A DNA stretch of 17,178 nt. Origin: Planctomycetes bacterium UBA1135 (GTDB lineage Bacteria > Planctomycetota > UBA1135). Positions 1 through 6,897 of the stretch are shown here, in pieces (position 1 is the stretch's first letter; the number at the start of each line of letters is the position of its first letter). A program made the translations under genes and the position numbers. Location: contig DCAK01000099.1 in NCBI GenBank assembly GCA_002311925.1, forward strand, positions 1-17,178, read 5' to 3'. Under the pieces are notes generated by a model. That model did no database searches, had not been told where the DNA came from, and saw only the letters and a program-made list of their open reading frames with translations.

Positions 1-1403
1 CCGGGACGACGCACGAAACCCAACCCGGGATGGAAACGCTTCATGGCTCCTGAAATCCCGCCATGGACATCCCAATCCCGGGTCCGAAGAGAGGCCTGAA
101 CCCCTCCGGCGCCTCCCTGGGCACCGGTCGCCTCGTCCTCGGTTCGGGCCAGCCAAGCGTTGAAAGCGAACTGGCCAGGGAGCCATTCGGCCGTGCTGTA
201 GCGCGTGTCCAATCCGACCAGGGAGTTGGCCTGGGTTGATTCGGGATTCCCCGAAGTCAAGAGACCCCCCACGGACAGGTCGCCGTTCACCCGATAGCTG
301 GGCCGGAAAACCCCGAGAGTCCCGGCAGGCACCCCATCAATGGCACCGGTTCTCACACCCAGAAAACCCAAATCCCAGGGCCCCGCCCGGCCAGCCAATC
401 TTGCTCCCGCCTCGATGGGGACTTCGGCCGTTCCGTCATCGGTCGTCACGAGGCCGATGCGTCGACTGTAGAAGGGGATGAGGTCGGCGCCTCCACCGCG
501 CCAGGAATCCTTGCCCACATCCCCGAACCTGAACAGGTTGGAATCCTCCAGAAAGAAGCTCCTCTTCTCGGGGAAAAACAGGCTGTAGCGGGACAAGTTC
601 ACCTTTCGGTCGTCCACCTCGGTCTCGGCGAAGTCGGTATTGAAGGTGAAGGAAGCCTTGAGCTGGGGGGTCGCCCACCAATTGATTTCTCCACCGAAAT
701 CGCCAAGGAAGGAGGTCGTGGAGGAATCCCCGCCCGTCCCATGGACCCTGTTTCCCTTCCCCTTCAGGTAGGGGACGACCTCAAGACCCAGGCCTTGCTG
801 GGGGTTGACAAGCCCCAAGAGGGTCCCGGCGCCGCCAACCGTGAAGACTTCCATGCTTCTTTTCGGCGAAGCCCAGCGGTATTCACTTCGATCCGCCCCG
901 CGGTAGCGTTGAAAATTAGCCCCCCAGACTCCGGATTCCCCCGCGGCCATTGTTTGAAAGGGAATCGAGATTTCCGCCACCCAGCGGTCTGGAAGGCGCC
1001 GCACTTCCGCTTTCCAGAACCCGTCCCAACGCTTATTGAAGTCCTTCCCATCCTCCCCGATGAGGGCGTCGCCACGGGAACCGGCCGCGGAAATCTGAAA
1101 AAAGTAGCCGTTCTTGCCGTCTTGGAAGGTGTCCAGCAGGATTTCGATGCGGTCATCCTCTCTCAGAAAAGCGTCCCTTCTCATGGTCTGCAGGACCATC
1201 TTTTCCGGCTCGGGCTCCCAGCAAGTCACCGCCACGAACAAATGGGTCCGATTGCGCATGAGAAGAATGTCCGTGGGCGGGTCGGCTGGGTCGCCCTCGA
1301 AGGGTTCGACTTCGGTCAATGGTCCAATCAGAGCGGCCTTATCCCAGTCTCCATCCACGACCCCGTCCAATCGCGGGCTTTCCGTCACCCAAGGGACCTG
1401 AAT
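1..1403 (-). other. DUF5916 / carbohydrate-binding family 9-like region of the fused frame
   Basis: This is the part of the fused reading frame that resembles secreted DUF5916 proteins: an N-terminal CBM9-like beta-sandwich (about residues 364-560) followed by a predicted outer-membrane barrel that continues past the left edge. Diagnostic stretches are DDRIEILLDTFQDG, the NTDFAETEVDDRKVNLSRY block leading to FFPEKR, and FYSRRIG. Family members are exported proteins of Gram-negative bacteria without an assigned reaction, often next to TonB-dependent systems. About 468 residues are visible; complete members are usually 700-900 residues, so a few hundred are missing beyond the edge. Confidence 0.85.
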
Positions 1404-2480
1404 CGGTTCTTGGGAAGTCGCCTTCGGGGAAGCCAGAATCAGGCAGCCCAGAACTCCAGCAAGGGAAAGAACCTTCTTGCCCAGGCTGGATAGAGGAACC
1501 GATTCCGGGGGAACGGCTCCCCTCCCGTCCCACCCCTTGATCTCGTGAACCCGGGCCTGGATTCGATGGCTGGTGATTGTGTGCCGGGTGGAACCCATGA
1601 CCGCGCCGAGTTTTCCACGGCCCGGGTGGGCCCGGGCCCATGCCTTGGAGACCACCTTCTCGTCCCCATCGGGAATGCTGGGAGGTTCCCAAAGACCTTG
1701 ATTCCAACCTTGCTCGCGCTTTTCCAAGAGAACCCCGCTCTTGCACCGAGCCACTCCGTAGAGAAGCCCCACCTCCTTCCAAATTTTCCGCCGCGCCTTG
1801 ACCGGCAGCTCTTCGACTCGACCGGTTTTGAAGGCGGCGCACCCCCCGGCGACCGGGCATTCCCCGCATCGAGGGTTGCGGGGACGACAAACCATGGCCC
1901 CGAGTTCCATAAGGCCCTCGTTGAGGGCACCCGCGCTGTCCTCGGGGGCGGAAACATGAAGCGTTTCGCCCCACTCCCGCGCCTTCTTGCGCAGAGAGGA
2001 GGAACCCATGGGGTCATCCACCCCCAGAAACCGGGCCGCGACTCGGCAGACGTTCCCATCCACGACCGGGATTCTCTCCTGAAAGGCGATCGAGGCGATG
2101 GCGGCGGCCGTGTATTCCCCGATTCCGGGCAAGCCACGCAATGAAACGGAATCGAGGGGGAGCTTGCCCTCCATTTCCCCGTCCACCACGCGGGCGGCTT
2201 GCAGAAGGCGTCGGGCCCGACGGTAATACCCCAACCCAGCCCACAAGGAGAGGACCTCCTCCTCGCTTGCTCGCGCCAACGTTCGAACCGTGGGAAACCG
2301 CCCAAGAAATGCCTCAAAATAGGGAACGACCACCTTGACCCGGGTCTGCTGAAGCATGATTTCCGAAACCCAGGTCGCATAAGGATTGGCCGTCCGGCGC
2401 CAAGGCAGGTCCCGCCTCCGGCTCCGAAACCAATCGAGAATCCGACCCGGCTCCTTCGAAGGTTGGCCCTTCCTCGCCAT
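1..2480 (-). CDS. mutY: MutY adenine DNA glycosylase fused in frame to a DUF5916 outer-membrane-type protein (partial, runs off left edge)
   Basis: Translating the minus strand from the ATG at 2480 gives 826 codons with no stop before the window edge. Residues 1-340 are a complete MutY, which removes adenine mispaired with 8-oxoguanine. Visible features are E40 in SEIMLQQT (catalytic Glu), the helix-hairpin-helix LPGIGEYTAAAI at 118-129, D141 in VVDGNVCR (catalytic Asp), and the 4Fe-4S ligands C198, C205, C208 and C214 with C-x6-C-x2-C-x5-C spacing. A NUDIX-like C-terminal domain contains STRHTITSHRIQ near 298-308. From about residue 360 the same frame encodes a CBM9-like domain (LDGVVDGDWD) and a DUF5916 barrel with LFFPEKRSFFLED at 634-646 and FYSRRIGL. 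Residues 333-356 look like a signal peptide. I chose this ATG because an in-frame TAA lies at 2514-2516 and 2480 is the first ATG after it; a TTG three codons upstream is the alternative. A plus-strand gene starts 48 bp away, divergently. Domain identities are firm. Whether the cell makes one fused protein, two proteins, or the join is an assembly or deletion product is unresolved. Confidence 0.85.
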   Translation of the reverse strand, partial: MARKGQPSKEPGRILDWFRSRRRDLPWRRTANPYATWVSEIMLQQTRVKVVVPYFEAFLGRFPTVRTLARASEEEVLSLWAGLGYYRRARRLLQAARVVDGEMEGKLPLDSVSLRGLPGIGEYTAAAIASIAFQERIPVVDGNVCRVAARFLGVDDPMGSSSLRKKAREWGETLHVSAPEDSAGALNEGLMELGAMVCRPRNPRCGECPVAGGCAAFKTGRVEELPVKARRKIWKEVGLLYGVARCKSGVLLEKREQGWNQGLWEPPSIPDGDEKVVSKAWARAHPGRGKLGAVMGSTRHTITSHRIQARVHEIKGWDGRGAVPPESVPLSSLGKKVLSLAGVLGCLILASPKATSQEPIQVPWVTESPRLDGVVDGDWDKAALIGPLTEVEPFEGDPADPPTDILLMRNRTHLFVAVTCWEPEPEKMVLQTMRRDAFLREDDRIEILLDTFQDGKNGYFFQISAAGSRGDALIGEDGKDFNKRWDGFWKAEVRRLPDRWVAEISIPFQTMAAGESGVWGANFQRYRGADRSEYRWASPKRSMEVFTVGGAGTLLGLVNPQQGLGLEVVPYLKGKGNRVHGTGGDSSTTSFLGDFGGEINWWATPQLKASFTFNTDFAETEVDDRKVNLSRYSLFFPEKRSFFLEDSNLFRFGDVGKDSWRGGGADLIPFYSRRIGLVTTDDGTAEVPIEAGARLAGRAGPWDLGFLGVRTGAIDGVPAGTLGVFRPSYRVNGDLSVGGLLTSGNPESTQANSLVGLDTRYSTAEWLPGQFAFNAWLARTEDEATGAQGGAGGVQASLRTRDWDVHGGISGAMKRFHPGLGFVRRP
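1413..1484 (-). other. signal-peptide-like segment at the MutY/DUF5916 junction
   Basis: Residues 333-356 of the fused frame read LGKKVLSLAGVLGCLILASP followed by KATS and then QEP. That is a lysine pair, about 15 hydrophobic residues and a plausible signal peptidase I site before Gln357, as expected for the N-terminus of a secreted DUF5916 protein. The first part (SSLGKKVL) also looks like the last helix of MutY. In this frame the segment has no ATG, GTG or TTG. The only start-like codon in the right place is the CTG at 1484-1482, so independent translation would need a very rare start. A cysteine at 346 follows V-L-G, a poor lipobox. Confidence 0.55.
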
Positions 2481-2528
2481 GACCGCCAAGGATACGGCGT
2501 CGTTGCCAATCCCTTATCCTCCGCGGGA

Positions 2529-5042
2529 ATGACCAAACTTGCGTCGACCGTCCTCCTTGCCGCGCTGGCCACCGCATTTCTCGCGGGCTTGGCCGATTCG
2601 GTGGGCCAGGCCCTCGGGGGTGGGTTTTCGCAGGGTGTCGTGGGCTGGATGGTCATTCTCGCCGGACTCCGAAGCGGTTGGCATCGAACCCCCCGGGGCC
2701 GAGGGCTCGTTCACCTCGCCTACCTGGCCGCGGCCGCCCTCCTCCTCCCTCTCGGCTCTCCCTGGCTGGGTTCACTCCTCGCCGGTCCTCTGGCTTCCTG
2801 GCAAACCCTGGGGGCCTTCCTGCTGCCCCTCCTGCTTCTCCATCCGGGGCTTTCCCCGTTCGGCTCCCTTGTTTCCAGGGAAACGGGAGAACCCTCCCCC
2901 TTGTGGGCCTGGTGGGCGGGCGGAGTCCTGGGCCTGGCCGTAGTTCTCCGTTTCGGCCTCGGCCCCACCCGCTTTCTTCTTCTCGCCGCCCTGCTGGCAT
3001 TCCTTCTCCCGCGCGGGAAACAGGCCCCCCCTGCCTCGGCCGAAAAAAAGTCCCCCGCCGGCAGTTTCCTCATCCCGTTCGCCGGCTTCCTGATCTTGTT
3101 CTGGCTTCAGCCCTGGCTGGCCCTCTTCGACCCGGGAGGCAGCCCTCACGATTTCCGCAGGGTCCTGACCTGGGGATTCCTGGTTCTTTTCGGGATGGTC
3201 ACCCTTGGGTCATCCCCCAACCGCCTCATGGCGGGGGTTTATTGCGCGGTTCTGGCAGCTTCAGTTGGATTCGCGGGGCGGACCGCTGGTCTCCCCCCGG
3301 AAATGGCTGAATCCGCATCCCTGCTCGGAGTCTTCGGGGTGCCACCGGGTGGCGACATGGCCGGCCACTCCCTCTACGTCCCCTGGGGAGTTCTCCTGGT
3401 TGCCGGACTCCCCGCAATCGCCTTCGGTGCGGCCTGGGGTTCCTGCGTGGGATTGAAGGCAGGGGCCAACGCGGTGCGTCCCCTTTTCGCCGCCGGCGGA
3501 ACTGCTCTCTTCCTCTCCCATGTTTTTCCCGACACCGCATTGTTGGCAATGGCCGCCGCCGTGGCTGCCGGGATTTTCTGCATCCTGTCCACCGATTGGG
3601 GAATGGCCAAAAAGGCCGGCCTCGCAATCGGCATTGCGATTCTCCCGATTCTGGCCGATAGCCTTCCTGAAACTCCCCATGGATTCGCGCGGCCGCGATG
3701 GGTTTTCCATTACAAGGTTCTGCCCAAGGCGAACGGGGAAAGTTCGGAAACCACCGCTCAGGGAACCGTCATCCGGCTCCTGGAGCGGGATTCCGCAGCG
3801 AATCTGGGCCAGCGCTTCCTTTCCCAGGGAGACCACCTCCTCACTCCCGACGCCTCGGGCGAAGTCACGTGGAGGTACGACACCCTCTTCGCAGCATCGC
3901 TTCAAGGCCAACCGGCCAAGGTTCTCCTGGTCGGCCCGCCACATGCCGGGTCGGTCCAGGAACTTCGGCTTTCCGGATCCGGGGAAATCCATCTCGCTTG
4001 CGACCCCTTGGAACTCTGGCGGACCTCTTCGCATCTTCCCGAATGGGCAGGATTGGCCCCCGACGCGGTATCAGCTTGTGTCGCCGAAAGCGAAGGGGGA
4101 TACGACCTCATCCTTCTCAGGGACGCAATTCCCTGGAGGCGGCATTCCAACCTTCTTCGGCCCCAACTTTTCGCCACGGCAAAGAAGAAGCTGGGGAGCC
4201 GGGGAGTCTTCGCCGTTCTCCTCGACCTCGAAACCACGGGCCAGGGAGCCCTCGGCTCAGTCCAGAGATGGATGAAGGACCATTTTCCACACCACGGGGT
4301 CTGGCTTGTCCCCAGAAGACTCCGGACCCCGGGAGTCCTCATCGCCGGAGGGCGCTTTCCCCTGGCCGATAAGCTCGCCCCGGTCTTCAAGGCGGGCCTC
4401 GCCGACAGAGGCCTTTCCATCGGAAGCGCCGCCGACTTGGCGTTGCTGAGAGTCGGGAGTTTCGACTGCCAAGCCGGTCGTCTGCGCGCCGCTCTTTCGC
4501 CCCCTTTGGCGAGGCTACCCTCCCTTCTCCTCACTTGGCCGGCGGCCGGTGAAGGAGCCATTCCCCTTCAACGGGCAGCGAGGGTGCTTCGCGCGGTACG
4601 CAAGGATTGTTCAAGTTCCGAGGGTTGGCTTGATTTCTACATCGCCCATCTCGAATCCCAGGTCTGGGACGCTAGGGATGAACTATTCAACCCGGAAGAC
4701 AAGCAGATTGAAATCGGAGAGAACTCCCTGAAGACCTTGCTGGCTCTGGCAGAAGAATCTCCGAAATCGCGCCTCCTGCAGGCCCTCGGCTCCGAAATCG
4801 CCTCCCTGTTGGCCCCGCAACGTGAAGTGGAATGGATTCAGACCTACCTGCTTCCCCTGGCCGAAAAACACGGATGGCGCAATCCTGAAATCCTCGTCGC
4901 GCTGGGAAGCGCGGCGCTCGAGATGTTTGAAGCCGAGGAAGCTCTTGGATGGGCGGCCGAAGCTCTTTTCCTTCAGCCTGGAAACCTAAAAGCATTGGAT
5001 CTCAAGAAGAAAGCAGAGGAATCCTTGGCGGAAGGTCCCTGA
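2529..5042 (+). CDS. polytopic membrane protein with spermidine-synthase-like (degenerate SAM-binding) domain
   Basis: An 837-residue protein. Residues 1 to about 378 are very hydrophobic, with roughly 10-13 membrane segments. Residues about 390-650 resemble the cytoplasmic aminopropyltransferase-like domain of fused MFS/spermidine synthase proteins: strand KVLLVG at 464-469, an acidic end of the next strand at D492 (ACDPLEL), and YDLILLRD at 525-532. The glycine-rich SAM loop is G-P-P-H-A-G (469-474) instead of the usual G-G-G-D-G, so enzyme activity is doubtful. The last 130 residues are helical and end in a TPR-like unit (ALGWAAEALFLQPGNLKAL). The frame is open upstream to 2199, but that extension lies antisense to the MutY N-terminus and would put a soluble Pro/Arg-rich tail before the first membrane helix. 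ATG 2529 gives a natural membrane start. No Shine-Dalgarno is evident. The function is unknown; the fold assignment is by pattern and moderately sure. Confidence 0.8.
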   Translation: MTKLASTVLLAALATAFLAGLADSVGQALGGGFSQGVVGWMVILAGLRSGWHRTPRGRGLVHLAYLAAAALLLPLGSPWLGSLLAGPLASWQTLGAFLLPLLLLHPGLSPFGSLVSRETGEPSPLWAWWAGGVLGLAVVLRFGLGPTRFLLLAALLAFLLPRGKQAPPASAEKKSPAGSFLIPFAGFLILFWLQPWLALFDPGGSPHDFRRVLTWGFLVLFGMVTLGSSPNRLMAGVYCAVLAASVGFAGRTAGLPPEMAESASLLGVFGVPPGGDMAGHSLYVPWGVLLVAGLPAIAFGAAWGSCVGLKAGANAVRPLFAAGGTALFLSHVFPDTALLAMAAAVAAGIFCILSTDWGMAKKAGLAIGIAILPILADSLPETPHGFARPRWVFHYKVLPKANGESSETTAQGTVIRLLERDSAANLGQRFLSQGDHLLTPDASGEVTWRYDTLFAASLQGQPAKVLLVGPPHAGSVQELRLSGSGEIHLACDPLELWRTSSHLPEWAGLAPDAVSACVAESEGGYDLILLRDAIPWRRHSNLLRPQLFATAKKKLGSRGVFAVLLDLETTGQGALGSVQRWMKDHFPHHGVWLVPRRLRTPGVLIAGGRFPLADKLAPVFKAGLADRGLSIGSAADLALLRVGSFDCQAGRLRAALSPPLARLPSLLLTWPAAGEGAIPLQRAARVLRAVRKDCSSSEGWLDFYIAHLESQVWDARDELFNPEDKQIEIGENSLKTLLALAEESPKSRLLQALGSEIASLLAPQREVEWIQTYLLPLAEKHGWRNPEILVALGSAALEMFEAEEALGWAAEALFLQPGNLKALDLKKKAEESLAEGP

Positions 5043-5074
5043 CCCCCCCTTCAGGCCGTTTTTTCTTTCTTTTT
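5034..5074 (+). terminator. candidate intrinsic terminator overlapping the stop codon
   Basis: CCTGA at 5038-5042, which includes the stop TGA, can pair with TCAGG at 5051-5055 across an 8-base C-rich loop. Two further G-C pairs (5034-5035 with 5056-5057) form if two bases bulge. After the stem come CG and a T-rich run (TTTTTTCTTTCTTTTT) from 5059. The stem is short, so strength is uncertain. Confidence 0.4.
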
Positions 5075-5189
5075 AGTATCTTTTCACGTTGTTGCATTTA
5101 TCCCCTGCTAAATTGGGTGTAGCTAATTGCGAGCGTCGCCCTTGGCGCTTTAGAACGGCTCCTCTCTCCCCTAACCAAACAATCCCCTG
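5043..5189 (+). promoter_or_regulatory. AT-rich leader upstream of the secreted-protein gene block
   Basis: This is the longest gap in the window (147 bp) and its most AT-rich part, so it is the natural place for a promoter for the four downstream genes. I could not find a convincing sigma-70 -35/-10 pair: TTGCAT (5092-5097) and TAAATT (5109-5114) are only 11 bp apart. A 7-bp hairpin with a 6-base loop can form at 5131-5150 (AGCGTC with GGCGCT plus a G-T pair), about 40 bases before the start codon. There is no Shine-Dalgarno before ATG 5190. Confidence 0.35.
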
Positions 5190-6890
5190 ATGCGCCCATC
5201 CCTGATTCCCCTTTTCTGCCTTCTTTTGGCGGCACCGCTTGCTGCCCAAGACCCCCTCCCTGTAACCCAGCTTGACAACGGACTCGGTATGTCCAAATAC
5301 CCCTCAGTCGCTACTGACGGAAACATCATTGCCGCTGTATGGCTTGAGGATGGAACAAACAATCTATTTTGCTCGGTGAGTCCTGACGGCGGAAATACTT
5401 GGAACGCTGCCACCCAAATGGACGATGGAACGGGATCATCCAAGTGGATTTATGACTACAACCTTGCCGCCGCAGATGGATCCATCTACTTCGCTTGGCG
5501 CGATCAACGAAACGGCTCGGTTGAAGACACCTACTTCACGGCTTCCCACGACGGAGGTGCAACCTGGACTGCAGATCTCCGCCTGGATGACGGCGACGCC
5601 CCCGGCGGGACCGATGTCGACAGCGTGAAAATCGCGGCCGCAGGCTCCGATGTCCATGTAATCCAGAGAGTCAACGCCTCATCCGGAGAAAGCCTCTTCT
5701 ACCTCGGCTCTTCGGACCGGGGGGCGACCTGGACTTCCCTGAGCCAGGTGGACACTGGCGGCGGCGACATCGACTACGAAGCAATTGCCGCTTCTTCCGG
5801 TTCCGCCTCCACCGTCCACATCGCCTGGTGCGACAACCGGAACTCCAGCGACGACGATCTCTTCTACAGCCACTCCCACGACTTCGGCGCCTACTGGATG
5901 GTGGACAATGTCCAGCTGGACGGCTCAGGCCCCGGTAGCGGCGACATCGAAGGCTCCGAAATTCACCTGTCGCTTTCCGGCAATGAAGACCGTGGCGGAC
6001 TCGTTTCCATCGCCTGGCTCGAGGATGAAACGCCCTCCTCCGCATCCGATGAAGAAGTCCACGCCATCGTTTCCATGGACGGCGGCCACTCCTTCGGTTC
6101 CGACACCACCCTCCAGGTTGGCTTCGATGCCGACAATCATTTCGGCGCCGGCCATTGGAAGGTGAACGACGCCGGCTCCTTGCCGACATCCGTGGTCGCA
6201 TGGGAAGACAACCGAACCGGTTCCGACGAGGTCTACGTCGCGGTTTCCACCGATGGCGGAATGAGTTGGACCGAGTCCCAAATCGGCACCGGCGGAACCT
6301 ACCCCGTATGCCGCACGGGACTCAACCACATGGGAGTGGGCTACTCCGCTTTGGGTTATCCCGAAACGCCGATGATGTCCACTTCAGGCGATAGTGGCGC
6401 CACCTGGGCTGAGATGGACATGGCCCAGGGCACCCAAACCGGCGACGCCGATTACACCGAGTTCTGCTTCACCGATGAGCCCCTCGAAACCTTCGTTGGG
6501 GTCTGGCTTTCGGACGACCTGGGCCAGAATCAGGCCTACGCCGGAGGCGGATATTTCTCTCCTCCGAGTGGTTTCTCGCTGTCCATCTCTGGGCTCGTCG
6601 CCGGCGGCACAACGACAGTTTCCATCGCCGGTGCGCGAAGCGGCAACACGGTCATCGCGGCCTACTCCCTTCGAGGGGGCGGACCCACCAACACGAATGT
6701 GGGACCGGTCGACCTGACTCCTCCCATTCAGCAACTCCCCGCCATGACCGCCGACAGCATCGGCAGCGCCAGCATCTCCGCAACGGTGCCCCCCTCGGCG
6801 GCTGGCGTCAGCGTCTGGCTCCAAGCGGTGGACCTCGACCCCATCAACGGGCACGAACTGTCCAACTCCCTCGCGGAAGTGGTCGGCTGA
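5190..6890 (+). CDS. secreted Asp-box (BNR/sialidase-like) repeat protein
   Basis: A 566-residue protein with a signal peptide (residues 1-19, cut before QDP). It carries seven Asp-box motifs of the S-x-D-x-G-x-x-W type: SPDGGNTW 64-71, SHDGGATW 119-126, SSDRGATW 174-181, SHDFGAYW 229-236, SMDGGHSF 295-302, STDGGMSW 353-360 and SGDSGATW 399-406. This predicts a beta-propeller of the sialidase/BNR fold. I see no arginine triad, so glycosidase activity is not claimed. Residues about 456-566 form a separate beta-sandwich (SGLVAGGTTTVSIAG ... LSNSLAEVV), a C-terminal module I associate with secreted planctomycete proteins. ATG 5190 gives a textbook signal peptide. It is the first gene of four plus-strand secreted-protein genes, with only 7 bp to the next. 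Substrate or ligand is unknown. Confidence 0.88.
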   Translation: MRPSLIPLFCLLLAAPLAAQDPLPVTQLDNGLGMSKYPSVATDGNIIAAVWLEDGTNNLFCSVSPDGGNTWNAATQMDDGTGSSKWIYDYNLAAADGSIYFAWRDQRNGSVEDTYFTASHDGGATWTADLRLDDGDAPGGTDVDSVKIAAAGSDVHVIQRVNASSGESLFYLGSSDRGATWTSLSQVDTGGGDIDYEAIAASSGSASTVHIAWCDNRNSSDDDLFYSHSHDFGAYWMVDNVQLDGSGPGSGDIEGSEIHLSLSGNEDRGGLVSIAWLEDETPSSASDEEVHAIVSMDGGHSFGSDTTLQVGFDADNHFGAGHWKVNDAGSLPTSVVAWEDNRTGSDEVYVAVSTDGGMSWTESQIGTGGTYPVCRTGLNHMGVGYSALGYPETPMMSTSGDSGATWAEMDMAQGTQTGDADYTEFCFTDEPLETFVGVWLSDDLGQNQAYAGGGYFSPPSGFSLSISGLVAGGTTTVSIAGARSGNTVIAAYSLRGGGPTNTNVGPVDLTPPIQQLPAMTADSIGSASISATVPPSAAGVSVWLQAVDLDPINGHELSNSLAEVVG

Positions 6891-6897
6891 CCCCGAG

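Noticed and set aside
741..1493. 250-codon plus-strand open frame
   Set aside because: It is antisense to the DUF5916 region, which carries clear family motifs. The plus-strand product has no recognisable feature.
2199..2528. upstream extension of the membrane protein frame by 110 codons
   Set aside because: It lies antisense to the mutY N-terminal coding region and is Pro/Arg-rich, without the character of a membrane protein N-terminus. ATG 2529 is the better start.
1439..2656. 405-codon open frame on the minus strand overlapping mutY
   Set aside because: It is another frame of the same strand as mutY. Its translation is Arg/Pro/Ser/Gly-rich with no domain, whereas the neighbouring frame gives MutY with all catalytic and Fe-S residues.
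5075..5189. sigma-70 promoter
   Set aside because: AT-rich hexamers are present but the spacing is wrong (11, 14 or 22 bp), so no specific promoter is called.
5190..6890. sialidase enzyme call
   Set aside because: Asp boxes are structural and occur in many propellers. I could not see the arginine triad or other sialidase active-site residues, so only the fold is claimed.
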